From CALMFG01 sp963674805 (lineage in GTDB: Bacteria; Bacillota; Clostridia; Christensenellales; CALMFG01): a DNA stretch of 64,000 nucleotides. The position numbers and the translations under genes are program-made. The stretch covers positions 1-64,000 of the forward strand of contig CAXXNY010000017.1 in the NCBI GenBank assembly GCA_963674805.2. The letters are read 5' to 3'. Positions 1 to 8,760 of this stretch are shown here, piece by piece (position 1 is the stretch's first letter; every line of letters starts with the position of its first letter). The notes beneath the pieces are model-generated. The model was not told where the DNA came from and searched no databases. It saw only the letters and a program-made list of their open reading frames with translations.

Positions 1-1
1 G

Positions 2-940
2 ATGGACACCGTGACCGCACTGGCGACGCTGGGCGAAACCATGGACAAGAAAGAGCTCAAGCACCTTGAGTCCGAAGCGTGGGAAGACTTCCTTGACATG
101 ACCTGTGGTCAGGCCAACCTGTGGTGTGCGCAGGACTGTGAGCCGGAGAAGAAAAACTCCGAGGTTATGCCCACCGAGCCTTACCTGCTGGGTTCCCACT
201 CCGGTTGTTGTGGTCTGTGGACTTCCGGCCCGGATCTGGATTGGGTGCCGGACAACTACAAGATCAAAGCCACCAACGGCAAGGTCTACAACCGTATGAC
301 CACCGTCAATGGCCTGTTCACCTCCGGTGACGGTGTGGGTGGCTCCGGTCACAAGTTTTCTTCCGGGTCCCATGCCGAAGGTCGTATCGCCGCCAAACAG
401 ATGGTGCGCTACGCCTCAGACTTCGCCGATTTCACCCCGACCCTGGCACAGTCCAACGAAGAACTGGTCGACATGGTCTACAAACCGGTACGGACCTTCC
501 TGGACAATTGCGATTACACCACCGCGATTGACATCAACCCCAACTACGTCAAGCCGAACGGCATGATGTATCGCCTGATGAAGGCCACCCATGAGTATGG
601 TGCAGGTACCGCGACTTACTACATGACCACCTCCAAGTCCCTGGAAGTCGTCATGGATCTGCTGGCCACCATGCGCGAAGACTGCGCCAAGATGGCTGCC
701 GGTGACCTGCATGAACTGATGAGATGCTGGGAAATCGAGCATCGTATCTGGACGGTTGAGGCTCACCTGCGTCACATCCAGTACCGCAAAGAGACCCGCT
801 ATCCTGGCTTCTACTATCAGGCGGACTACCCGGGACAGGATGACGAGAACTGGTTCTGTTTCGTCAACTCCAAGTTCGATCCCGCAAAGAAGGAATGGGA
901 TGTCTTCAAGAAAGACTATATCAAGATTATCCCGGATTAA
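2..940 (+). CDS. aprA: Adenylylsulfate (APS) reductase alpha subunit, C-terminal part
   Basis: This is the C-terminal 312 residues of the flavoprotein that reduces adenosine phosphosulfate to sulfite and AMP in cytoplasmic dissimilatory sulfate reduction. The full family protein is about 650-660 residues, so roughly the first half lies outside the window. Visible hallmarks are the FAD-proximal stretch GLFTSGDGVGGSGHKFSSG near residues 104-122 of the fragment and the GSHSGCCGLWTSGPDLDW segment near residues 64-81. The gene ends in TAA and is followed 38 bp later by a strong terminator. The qmoABC genes downstream are the usual partner, feeding electrons from quinol to this enzyme. Identification is confident; the 5' end and the aprB partner are not visible. 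Confidence 0.97.
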   Translation: MDTVTALATLGETMDKKELKHLESEAWEDFLDMTCGQANLWCAQDCEPEKKNSEVMPTEPYLLGSHSGCCGLWTSGPDLDWVPDNYKIKATNGKVYNRMTTVNGLFTSGDGVGGSGHKFSSGSHAEGRIAAKQMVRYASDFADFTPTLAQSNEELVDMVYKPVRTFLDNCDYTTAIDINPNYVKPNGMMYRLMKATHEYGAGTATYYMTTSKSLEVVMDLLATMREDCAKMAAGDLHELMRCWEIEHRIWTVEAHLRHIQYRKETRYPGFYYQADYPGQDDENWFCFVNSKFDPAKKEWDVFKKDYIKIIPD

Positions 941-978
941 TGAAATGTCGACGGCTTTTCTAGTCGAATAGCATCACG

Positions 979-1012
979 CCTCCAGGTGTCTTTACGGCAC
1001 CTGGAGGTTTTT
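979..1012 (+). terminator. Rho-independent terminator after aprA
   Basis: A perfect 10-bp stem (CCTCCAGGTG at 979-988 with CACCTGGAGG at 998-1007, 9-nt loop) is followed directly by TTTTT. It separates the highly expressed apr transcript from qmoABC. Confidence 0.9.
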
Positions 1013-1041
1013 ATTACCGAAATGGTGTGGTTCTTTGTTGT

Positions 1042-1207
1042 TTTCGGGTATTACCCATCTGGAAAACGCCTTGCCCAGCGGATTGCCGTGTAGCAGGGCC
1101 GGTTCCTTTTCTTGGAGCGTGAAACCGGCACCTGGAGGACCGGGTTCGTCGGAACCAGGGATTCCAGCTCCCCGTTTCCAGTTTCAATAAACGGGTATTA
1201 CCCGAAA
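1042..1207. repeat. Inverted-repeat pair in the aprA-qmoA spacer (MITE-like)
   Basis: TTTCGGGTATTACCC (1042-1056) and GGGTATTACCCGAAA (1193-1207) are inverted copies with a single central mismatch, and each contains its own CGGGTA-T-TACCC half palindrome. The 136 bp between them hold no convincing gene. They include CGGCACCTGGAGG at 1126-1138, the same 13 bases as the 3' arm of the aprA terminator at 995-1007. It could be a small non-autonomous element or paired operator sites; no target-site duplication was established. Confidence 0.45.
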
Positions 1208-1277
1208 CCAATGGCAGTGTTTACTTAACAATTCGTTTTTATGACCTTTTTGAAACGTTGATGCACGGAGGGATAGC

Positions 1278-2554
1278 ATGACAAACGACAAAGCAGCCCC
1301 TGCGAGTGGAAGCATTATGGTAGTCGGCGGCGGAATCGCCGGTCTGACCACGGCCCTGGAGGCCGCTGAAGTGGGGTATGAAGTCTTTCTGGTCGAAAAA
1401 AATCCTTACCTGGGCGGAAGAGTTGCACAGCTGAATCAGTATTTTCCCAAGCTATGCCCTCCCACCTGCGGACTGGAGATCAACTTCAGACGGATCAGGA
1501 CAACCCGAGAATCAAGGTGTTCACCCTGGCGGAAGTGGAAAAGGTAAACGGCACGCCCGGCAATTACACGGTCAGCGTGAAGATGAATCCCCGCTACGTG
1601 AACGAAAACTGCACCTGCTGCGGCGCCTGCGCCGATGCCTGCCAGACCGAGGTATCCGATGAGTATAATTTGGGCATGTGCAAAACCAAGGGTGCCTATC
1701 TGCCCTTCGAAATGGCATTCCCGGCAAAATTCGTCATTTCGCCACAGATCATCGGCACCGACGATGCTAACCGGGTCAAAGAGTCCTGCAAATACGATGC
1801 GGTGGACCTGGAGATGCAGGCCAAGACCGTCGATCTGCCCGTGGGCGCCATCGTCTGGGCTACCGGCTGGGAACCCTACGATGCCAACCGGATCGACAAT
1901 CTGGGTTTCGGCCAGTACGACAACATCATTACCAACATGATGCTGGAACGTCAGGCTTCCAAATCCGGACCCACACAGGGCAAAATCGTCCGTCCGTCGG
2001 ACAATAAGGCGCCGGAAAGCGTGGCCTTTGTCCAGTGCGCCGGATCCCGTGACGAAAATCATCTGCCCTACTGCTCTTACATCTGCTGCATGGCCTCACT
2101 GAAGCACGCCACTTACATCCGCGAACAGTATCCGGACACCAAGGTGTATATTTTTTACATCGATATACGCTCACCCGGCGACCGTTACGAAAAATTTTAC
2201 AATAAAATCAAAGAAGACGAGAACGTCATCCTGATCAAGGGAAAAGTCGCCGAGGTCAGTGAAGATCCGGCCACCAAGAACATCACCGTGGTTGCCGAAA
2301 ATGCGGTCACCGGGGAAAAAATTCACCAGACGGTGGAGATGGCCGTATTGGCTACGGGCATGCAACCCACCGCTGCCAACGCCAAGCTGCCTGCCGACCT
2401 CAACGTCGATGATGAAGGATTCATCATCAATGACTTTGAAAAGGGTGGCATGTTTGCCGCCGGCTGCGCCAACAAGCCGGCCGACGTGGTCTCAACCAAC
2501 CAGAATGCGACCGGCATGGCCCTGAAAGCCATTCAAACCCTGGTGAAAAGGTAG
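1278..2554 (+). CDS. qmoA: Quinone-interacting membrane-bound oxidoreductase subunit QmoA (one apparent frameshift)
   Basis: QmoA is the HdrA-like cytoplasmic flavoprotein of the Qmo complex that carries electrons from the quinone pool to APS reductase. The start at 1278 has GGAGGG seven bases upstream. A Rossmann FAD motif (GGGIAGLTTALEAA) sits near residue 17 and CPPTCGLE near residue 60. A Cys cluster (CTCCGACADAC) lies near residue 115 and an ATGMQPT segment towards the C-terminus. The frame breaks at about 1497: the protein reads ...GLEINFRRIR in the first frame and continues DNPRIKVFTLAEVE in another, needing one added base (for example AAGGAC for AGGAC). Repaired length is about 425 aa, normal for the family. 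A sequencing error is more likely than a true lesion because the gene is essential for sulfate respiration and both parts are fully conserved. It is the first gene of qmoABC. Confidence 0.93.
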
Positions 2555-2564
2555 GAGGTAACCC

Positions 2565-4901
2565 ATGGATAAAAAGTATGGTGTATATATCTGCGAAGGT
2601 TGTGGCATCGGGGAGTCCCTCGATGTGAAGGCCCTGTGCGGGGTTCCGGAAGAAGAGGGTGTGCCTGTCAAAACCCATCCGTTCCTGTGTGGAAAGGACG
2701 GGGTCGACCTGCTTAAAAAAGACATCGCCGACGGCACCAACACCCTGGTTCTTGCGGCTTGTTCCCGCCGGGTGAACTTTGACGTCTTCCGATTCGACGG
2801 ATGTATCGTGGACCGGGTCAACCTGCGTGAAGGCGTGGTATGGTCACACCCGCGCAGCGAGTTCCCGGCGTTGACCGAGGAAGAGAAGGAAGATGAGGAT
2901 AATTTCGACCGCGTTCAGATGATGGCCGAAGATTACATCAAGATGGGTATGATCCGCGTGGAGAAAATTAAGCTGCCCGAGCCCTACGAGGTGGAGAACC
3001 TTTCCAGAAAAATTCTGGTCCTCGGCGGCGGTATCACTGGTATGTCCGCGGCCATCGACGCGGCCAAGACCGGATACGACGTCACCATCGTCGAAAAAAG
3101 CCCTGCCTTGGGTGGCTACGCGGCCAAGGTGAGAAAACAGACTCCGGTTGCCGCACCTTACGATACCCTGATTCCCCCCGTGGTGGAAGCCAAGATCGCT
3201 GAGGTGGAGGCCACCCCCAATATCACTGTCAAAACCGAGACCGAGGTGGCCCGTATCGCCGGTCAGCCGGGTGAATTTACGGTTACCCTGAAAAAACCGG
3301 GTGAGAAAATCCCCTTCGATGTGCCCTTTCCATTGCCTGAAGAAATGAAGGTGGATGAAAACGGAAAGGAACTGGATGTTGAAAAGCAGCACGAGGCCTA
3401 CCTGGCCTACAATGAAGGCAAAGAAGACATCCTGCAACTGGACCCGAACGGCGAACTGTTCGGTGCCGTGATACTGGCTGCCGGATGGCGCCCGGATGAC
3501 CTTAAGAAGGGCGACTACGCACATTTGGGCTATGGTGAGCTACCCGATGTGGTCACCAACGATCAGTTCGAAGCGATTGCCAAAGCGGGAAAGATCGTGC
3601 GTCCCTCCGACGGCAAGCCCGCCAAGTCGGTGGTTTTTGTTCAGAGTCCGGGTAAGGATGAATCCGACGGCGATTTTGCCTATGCCGGTTCGGTCACCAG
3701 CATGGTCTCGCTGAAACAGGCCAAATACGTGCGTGAAGACTACGAGGACGGCAAGGCCTTCATTTTCTACCAGCACATGCGCACCACGGGTTTGTCGGAG
3801 CTTTTCTACAAGGGGCTTCAGCAGGACCCGGGCATCTTTATGACCAAGGGTGCCGTGATGGGCGTGGCCAAAAACGGCAACGGCATGATCGTTGACGCCG
3901 AAAACACATTGCTGGGCGAAAAGCTTCAGGTCAAGGCGGATATGGTGGTGCTGGGCGCCGGCATGGTTCCGGTGACCAAGGACGACCCGGTGGTCAACCT
4001 GGCCTACCGACAGGGTCCAGGCTTCCGCGATATCGGCCTGTTCAACGGTTACGTCGATTCCAACTTCATCTGCTTTCCCTACGAAACCCAGCGCACCGGT
4101 ATCTATGCCGCCGGCGCCATTCGTCGATCGATGAGTATGGCAGAAGCCATCGAAGATGCCTCCGGCGCCGCCCTCAAGGCCATCCAGTGTCTGGAGTCCG
4201 TGAACCGCGGCGTCAGTGTTCATCCGCGCTCCGGCGACATGACCTTCCCGGATTTTTTCTTCCAGCGCTGCACCCAGTGCAAACGCTGCACGGAAGAGTG
4301 TCCTTTCGGCGCCCTGGACGATGATGAAAAGGGAACACCGAAGCCCAACCCCACGCGCTGCCGCCGATGCGGTACCTGCATGGGGGCCTGTCCCGAGCGC
4401 ATCATCGGTTTTGCCGATTACAATATCGACAGCGTGGGATCCATGGTCAAGGCCGTGGGTGTGCCGTCCGAAGACGACTATACCGAACCGCCCTATCGCA
4501 TTCTGGGACTGGTCTGCGAAAACGATGCCTACCCGGCACTGGACATGGCCGCCCTCAATCGCCTGTCCTACTCGGCGGACGTCCGCCTGATTCCGATCCG
4601 TTGCCTGGGATCCATGAACGTGATCTGGATCAAGGATGCCCTCTCCCAGGGTATGGACGGCGTCTTCCTGCTGGGCTGCAAGCACGGTGACGATTATCAG
4701 TGTCACTTTGTTAAAGGCTCTGAACTGGCTGATATCCGAATGAAAAAGATCGGTGATGCCCTGGCCAGCCTGGCGCTTGAAAACGAACGCGTTGCCCAGT
4801 TTGAAGTGGCCATCGACGACTACGATAAGGTTCCGCAAATCATCAATGATTTTGTTGAATCCATTGAGGCGCTCGGACCGAACCCGTTCAAGGGCTTCTA
4901 A
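2565..4901 (+). CDS. qmoB: Quinone-interacting oxidoreductase subunit QmoB
   Basis: QmoB (778 aa) is the second HdrA-like flavoprotein of the Qmo complex and is intact here. AGGAGG lies just ahead of ATG, 10 bp after the qmoA stop. The N-terminus carries VYICEGCGIG with Cys at about 10 and 13. An FAD/NAD Rossmann motif (GGGITGMSAAIDAAKTGYD) starts near residue 153. Two ferredoxin-type [4Fe-4S] motifs follow, CTQCKRCTEECPFG near 568 and CRRCGTCMGACPERI near 598. The last ~130 residues form an MvhD/FrhD-like iron-sulfur domain (IRCLGSMNVIWIKDAL, then LLGCKHGDDYQC). In the family this domain is linked to electron transfer to or from partner proteins, consistent with contact to AprAB. Length and domain order match known QmoB. 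Confidence 0.96.
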   Translation: MDKKYGVYICEGCGIGESLDVKALCGVPEEEGVPVKTHPFLCGKDGVDLLKKDIADGTNTLVLAACSRRVNFDVFRFDGCIVDRVNLREGVVWSHPRSEFPALTEEEKEDEDNFDRVQMMAEDYIKMGMIRVEKIKLPEPYEVENLSRKILVLGGGITGMSAAIDAAKTGYDVTIVEKSPALGGYAAKVRKQTPVAAPYDTLIPPVVEAKIAEVEATPNITVKTETEVARIAGQPGEFTVTLKKPGEKIPFDVPFPLPEEMKVDENGKELDVEKQHEAYLAYNEGKEDILQLDPNGELFGAVILAAGWRPDDLKKGDYAHLGYGELPDVVTNDQFEAIAKAGKIVRPSDGKPAKSVVFVQSPGKDESDGDFAYAGSVTSMVSLKQAKYVREDYEDGKAFIFYQHMRTTGLSELFYKGLQQDPGIFMTKGAVMGVAKNGNGMIVDAENTLLGEKLQVKADMVVLGAGMVPVTKDDPVVNLAYRQGPGFRDIGLFNGYVDSNFICFPYETQRTGIYAAGAIRRSMSMAEAIEDASGAALKAIQCLESVNRGVSVHPRSGDMTFPDFFFQRCTQCKRCTEECPFGALDDDEKGTPKPNPTRCRRCGTCMGACPERIIGFADYNIDSVGSMVKAVGVPSEDDYTEPPYRILGLVCENDAYPALDMAALNRLSYSADVRLIPIRCLGSMNVIWIKDALSQGMDGVFLLGCKHGDDYQCHFVKGSELADIRMKKIGDALASLALENERVAQFEVAIDDYDKVPQIINDFVESIEALGPNPFKGF

Positions 4902-4976
4902 TTTTTTTAACGATGCGATGGAGAGGCGGCAACCGCCGCTTCTCCCACTCTTTTTTGCCAAGTGAGGAGGTTTCCA

Positions 4977-6126
4977 ATGGCAGATTCATATCTGGTCGAT
5001 CCCGATGTGGGGTTTATCAACGAAGTGAGCCGACTGGGCGGGGCTGACGTCAAAAAGTGCTATCAATGCGCCACCTGTTCTGTGGCCTGCCCCATCTCCC
5101 CGGATACCAAACCATTTCCCAGAAAGGAAATGATTGCCACATCCTGGGGCTTGAAGGACCGGTTGGTCGGCAACGGTGACGTCTGGCTGTGCCATAATTG
5201 CGGTGATTGTTCTACGCTTTGCCCCCGCGGCGCCCAGCCCGGTGATGTGCTGGCAGCAGTGCGTGCGGCTACAGTGATTGAGTATGCCACACCCAAGGTC
5301 CTGGCCAAAATGGTCAGCGACCCCAAAAAACTGCCGATTCTGCTGGCTATTCCGGCGATGATTTTCCTGGCGGTGGGACTGCTGCTGAAGATGGTTGGCA
5401 TCGACTGGCTTAACTTTGCCCCCACCGGCGACCATCTGTGGCAGGCGGATTACATCGGCAATTACCTGGTGGACATCATCATGATCCCCACCTTTTTTGG
5501 TGCCGTTGGCGTCTTTGCCCTGGGCCTGAAACGGTTCCTGGGCGACATGCACGCCAATGCCGTTGCCGAAGGCAAGACCGACAAAGAAAAAATCGATCCG
5601 GCCGGTTTCATTCAAGCCCTGATCAAAATTGTGCCGACGATTTTACAGCATCGGAAGTTCACTGAATGCACTGAAAACCGTGAACGGTCAACGGCTCACA
5701 TGATGGTGCTGTTCAGCTTTATTGGCCTGTTCATCGTCACCAACTGCTTTTTTGCGGCTGAATGGATTTTCCATATCGAAGGCCCCTACCGCCAGATTAA
5801 CCCGGTCAAATGGCTGGGTAACATCAGCGGCATCGCCCTTGTTATCGGTGGTATTTTACTGATGAAAAACCGGTTGGCCAAGAAAGACCAGATTTTCAAG
5901 CTACTGGGATTGGTACCTGGTGGGATTGGTGCTGGCCCTGGGCGTGACGGGTATGCTGACCCAGATGCTGCGGTTGGGTGGGATGTATAACATTTCAGCC
6001 TTCATCTATTTTCTGCACCTGATCTTTATCTGGAGCCTGTTTGCCTATACGCCGTTTTCCAAGTTGGCCCATATCGTTTATCGTACGACGGCCATGGCTT
6101 ACCAGGAATACAGCGGACGTAAGTAA
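4977..6126 (+). CDS. qmoC: Quinone-interacting oxidoreductase membrane subunit QmoC (one apparent frameshift)
   Basis: QmoC fuses an HdrC-like iron-sulfur domain to a cytochrome b (HdrE/NarI-like) membrane domain and is where the complex meets menaquinol. I chose ATG 4977 (AGGAGG at 4965-4970, then MADSYLVDPDVGF) over the in-frame GTG at 4962, which overlaps that ribosome-binding site. Two cysteine clusters, CYQCATCSVACPISP (about residue 27) and CHNCGDCSTLCPRG (about 74), are followed by several hydrophobic helices. The frame breaks at 5901: upstream reads ...KKDQIFK and the membrane domain resumes as YWDWYLVGLVLALGVTGM one frame on, implying one extra base or two missing. Repaired length is about 382 aa, as expected. 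A strong terminator follows, closing the qmo operon. Confidence 0.93.
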
Positions 6127-6153
6127 ATTTTTTGTGAAGTATGTGGGGTGTTG

Positions 6154-6187
6154 AAAAAAGGGGGGGCGTTTCGCCCCCCTTTTTTTG
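6154..6187 (+). terminator. Rho-independent terminator after qmoC
   Basis: GGGGGGCG (6161-6168), a TTT loop and CGCCCCCC (6172-6179) are flanked by an A run before and seven Ts after. This is a very strong terminator that may also act on the minus-strand gene converging from 7685. Confidence 0.93.
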
Positions 6188-6260
6188 TTTCACCCTCAAG
6201 TGTTCTTTTTTGGTGCTCAAAGGCGTAATTTCGCTTTTAGAACTGCCGTCACACGCGGGC

Positions 6261-7685
6261 CTAATCGTCTGTATTGCGCCGTCGCCATTCATAAAGCGCA
6301 ATGGCGGTGGCCACGGCGGCATTCAGGGATTCCACACCGGGCGCCATGGGAATGGCCACGGCATTGGTCCGCCAATGCGGCGGCAACCCGGGGCCTTCCA
6401 TGCCGGTTAGCAGGCCAAAGGATGGGGGGAACTGGGCTTGGGACAGTGGTTGGCCCGTCGCGGCCAGAGACACCACGGGCAGATCCGGTGGTAGATCGGA
6501 AAATGACGGGCCGTGGAACAGACGGGCCGAAAAGACTGTGCCGGAGGACGCCCGCACCGCTTTGGGGTGGAACGGGTTGGCACTTTCGGCGAGCAGAATA
6601 ATTCGATTTACATCGAATGCCGCAGCGGTGCGTATGATGGCACCTACGTTTTCCGGGTCCTGAAAGGGAACCAGCAGGCTGCATCCGTCGGGCAGACCCT
6701 CTTGCGGATTCCAGGTTTCGGGTTGGGGCACATCGACCAGAACGATGGGGCTTTTGGTACCGAATACGTCCAGGGTATGGAACAGATCCGGAGACAGCTG
6801 AAGCCATTCCAGTCTTTCAGGCGCGTTCGCCGGGGGTGGTTGTCGGTCACCGTTGCTGATCCAGGAGAGACAGCCAGACGGCATTCGATCTATCGCCTCG
6901 GTCGTCAGCCGCGCTCCGCAAATCAACGTGCGGCCCTGTTTTTTGACGCCGCGGCCGCCCAATAGCTTTTTGAGATTCTTGAAAATGGGGTTGCTTGCGC
7001 TTTCAATCACCTTGACGCGATGCCTGCTGTTCATATTGCCAGATGCCCCGCAGGACTGAATCGGATCGGTCTTTCGTCGAAAAAGCACGAGCCGGCGGCG
7101 GTGTGGGGTGTGAGGGATCTGGTAGGGGATGTCCTCGGCCAGTTCATAATCCGAAGCGAACATTTTGGATGCTTTTTTAATCTCTTCGTCGCAGCGGGGG
7201 CCTTTCATGAAAATAACCATGCCGTCCTGGACAGTGCAGCCCGCCACTCGCGCCAGGGTTGCGGATATGGGTTCGACGGCCCGGGTGATTACACCGGCCA
7301 CCGGCCGGTGGTAATCCGGCGCAATGCCCCGTTCCACCACCTCGAGACCTTGAAGATTCAGCGTGGAAACGGCCGTTTTTAAGAAATCGGTACGGTGTTG
7401 CCGGCTTTCGGCCAGCAGAATATGAAGGTCCGGCCGAAAGATTTTAAGGGGGATCCCCGGCATGCCGGGGCCGGTTCCGAGGTCCAACAGCGGGGATGGC
7501 AGCGGTGCATGCAGGGCCGGCAGGATGGAATCCGCGTAGAGCTTGACCACCATGTTTTCAAAATTGCGAATCCGGGTGAGGTTTAGTTCGGTATCATGTT
7601 GCCGCAGCAACTGGTGATAGGCCCACAGCTGCCTGAGTTGTGAGGGCGCCAGATTGATGCCGCAAGATTGGAGAAGGGCGTCCAT
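6261..7685 (-). CDS. RsmG (GidB) 16S rRNA methyltransferase fused to SpoU/TrmH-family RNA methyltransferase
   Basis: One 474-aa frame holds two SAM-dependent RNA methyltransferases. Residues ~1-210 are RsmG, which makes 7-methylguanosine at position 527 of 16S rRNA: LDLGTGPGMPGIPLK near 68 is the SAM loop and FLKTA and RAVEP follow. Residues ~225-474 are a SpoU/TrmH protein with an N-terminal substrate-binding part (SNPIFKNLKKLL) and the three knot motifs NVGAIIRTA, LLTGMEGPGLP and IPMAPGVESLNAAVATAI. RsmG proteins normally end just after the RRRLVLFRR stretch, and here the frame simply runs on. At the junction an internal ATG (coding NSRHRVKVI) overlaps a TGA in a neighbouring frame (ATGA). 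Two coupled genes merged by a single-base error is therefore possible, and other indels occur in this window. Each domain's identity is confident; the fusion is less so. Confidence 0.88.
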   Translation of the reverse strand: MDALLQSCGINLAPSQLRQLWAYHQLLRQHDTELNLTRIRNFENMVVKLYADSILPALHAPLPSPLLDLGTGPGMPGIPLKIFRPDLHILLAESRQHRTDFLKTAVSTLNLQGLEVVERGIAPDYHRPVAGVITRAVEPISATLARVAGCTVQDGMVIFMKGPRCDEEIKKASKMFASDYELAEDIPYQIPHTPHRRRLVLFRRKTDPIQSCGASGNMNSRHRVKVIESASNPIFKNLKKLLGGRGVKKQGRTLICGARLTTEAIDRMPSGCLSWISNGDRQPPPANAPERLEWLQLSPDLFHTLDVFGTKSPIVLVDVPQPETWNPQEGLPDGCSLLVPFQDPENVGAIIRTAAAFDVNRIILLAESANPFHPKAVRASSGTVFSARLFHGPSFSDLPPDLPVVSLAATGQPLSQAQFPPSFGLLTGMEGPGLPPHWRTNAVAIPMAPGVESLNAAVATAIALYEWRRRNTDD

Positions 7686-7800
7686 CCCATCCGGTCCGGG
7701 GGATTCGTTCTCCCCTGGCGGTGCTGCCGGTCGGAAGACCTTGAACCGCTATGCGTCACGTGCTACTCCTTTTCAGACTCCAAAACAATCGGATGTCCGG

Positions 7801-7825
7801 GTTAGGCTTGATCCCTCGTCACAGC
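7801..7825. repeat. Dispersed 25-nt repeat, copy 1
   Basis: This copy matches 42375-42399 at 23 of 25 positions (core ATCCCTCGTCACAGC). It lies between the divergent methyltransferase and pseudouridine synthase genes. The rest of the 7686-7960 gap shows no gene or clear promoter. Confidence 0.55.
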
Positions 7826-7960
7826 AGGTCACCCTGGGTACGCCTCACTCCCCGGGCGTCGCAAGCCTGGATCTCGAGCTTTTTACAACCCGTCGCTTGA
7901 ATTTCAATCCCATGGTTAACGTGATCTTAATTTTCTTATTACAGCGCACCGGAAAAACGA

Positions 7961-8728
7961 ATGGCCCCCACAGTTCGCAACAATGAAACACTCTATTTTT
8001 TTGATCGTCGCTGGCCGGTTTTTTACGAGGATAACCATTTGCTGGCGATTTATAAACCATCGGGACTGTTGGTGCAAGGGGATCGTACCGGCGACGCGTG
8101 CCTGCTGGACCTGGGTAAACGATGGCTCAAGGAACGCTACCATAAACCGGGCAAGGTGTTTCTGGCCATGATTCATCGGCTGGACCGTCCGGTGGCCGGG
8201 GTGATCCTGTTTGCCCGTACCTCCAAAGCAGCCGGCCGGTTGTCCCGACAAATTCGTGAACGATCGGTGGAAAAGCAATACCTGGCCGTTGTCAACGGCG
8301 TGGTTTCAGGCCGTGACGGCCGGCTAATCCATCACATCGAACGCCGCAATCGGGTCAGCCGCGTGGTCGCGGCACCCACGGAAGGCAGCCAGGAGGCCCG
8401 GCTTCGATATAAGGTCCTTGGTACGGATCATGAGAAAAGCCTGCTTCGGGTGTTTCTGGAGACCGGCCGGCGTCACCAGATCCGGATTCAATTGTCCCAT
8501 ATTGGGCATCCGATCGTCGGTGATCTTCGCTACGGTGCCGGGATACCGCTCCCCGGCCGGGAAATTGCCCTGCTTGCCCATGAACTGGAGGTGGATCACC
8601 CCACCCGGGATGTGCGTTTACGGCTTTCCTGCCCGATTCCGCAACAGTGGCCCTGGCCGGAAGTCGAAATATCCGACCACCCGGGCCTGCCCTGGGATTG
8701 GCGCGCGTTTGATTCGATTCCTGATTAA
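7961..8728 (+). CDS. RluA-family pseudouridine synthase
   Basis: This 255-aa cytoplasmic enzyme isomerises uridine to pseudouridine in rRNA or tRNA. The catalytic motif HRLDRPVAGVILFART lies near residue 70, with the Asp of HRLD as nucleophile. LETGRRHQIRIQLSHIG near 165 and HPIVGDLRYG near 182 complete the RluA/RsuA signature. It has no N-terminal S4 domain, so it is the short RluA subgroup and the exact RNA target cannot be told from sequence. ATG 7961 begins the conserved reading frame. It is followed 32 bp later by a cysteine desulfurase gene on the same strand, which may be co-transcribed. A second, distantly similar enzyme is encoded at 51706-52465. Confidence 0.92.
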   Translation: MAPTVRNNETLYFFDRRWPVFYEDNHLLAIYKPSGLLVQGDRTGDACLLDLGKRWLKERYHKPGKVFLAMIHRLDRPVAGVILFARTSKAAGRLSRQIRERSVEKQYLAVVNGVVSGRDGRLIHHIERRNRVSRVVAAPTEGSQEARLRYKVLGTDHEKSLLRVFLETGRRHQIRIQLSHIGHPIVGDLRYGAGIPLPGREIALLAHELEVDHPTRDVRLRLSCPIPQQWPWPEVEISDHPGLPWDWRAFDSIPD

Positions 8729-8760
8729 ATCAACGTATCTCAGTACAGGGGGAGAAGCCC

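Noticed and set aside
1490..1505. Programmed ribosomal frameshift in qmoA
   Set aside because: No slippery heptamer or downstream structure is visible, and similar breaks occur in many unrelated genes here, so a sequence error explains it better.
3540..4961. Long open frame (473 codons) on the minus strand opposite qmoB
   Set aside because: It mirrors qmoB codons, has low-complexity His/Gly-rich content and no family motif; typical antisense shadow in high-GC coding DNA.
4962..4976. GTG at 4962 as the qmoC start
   Set aside because: It overlaps the AGGAGG that serves ATG 4977, and the protein family begins at the ATG.
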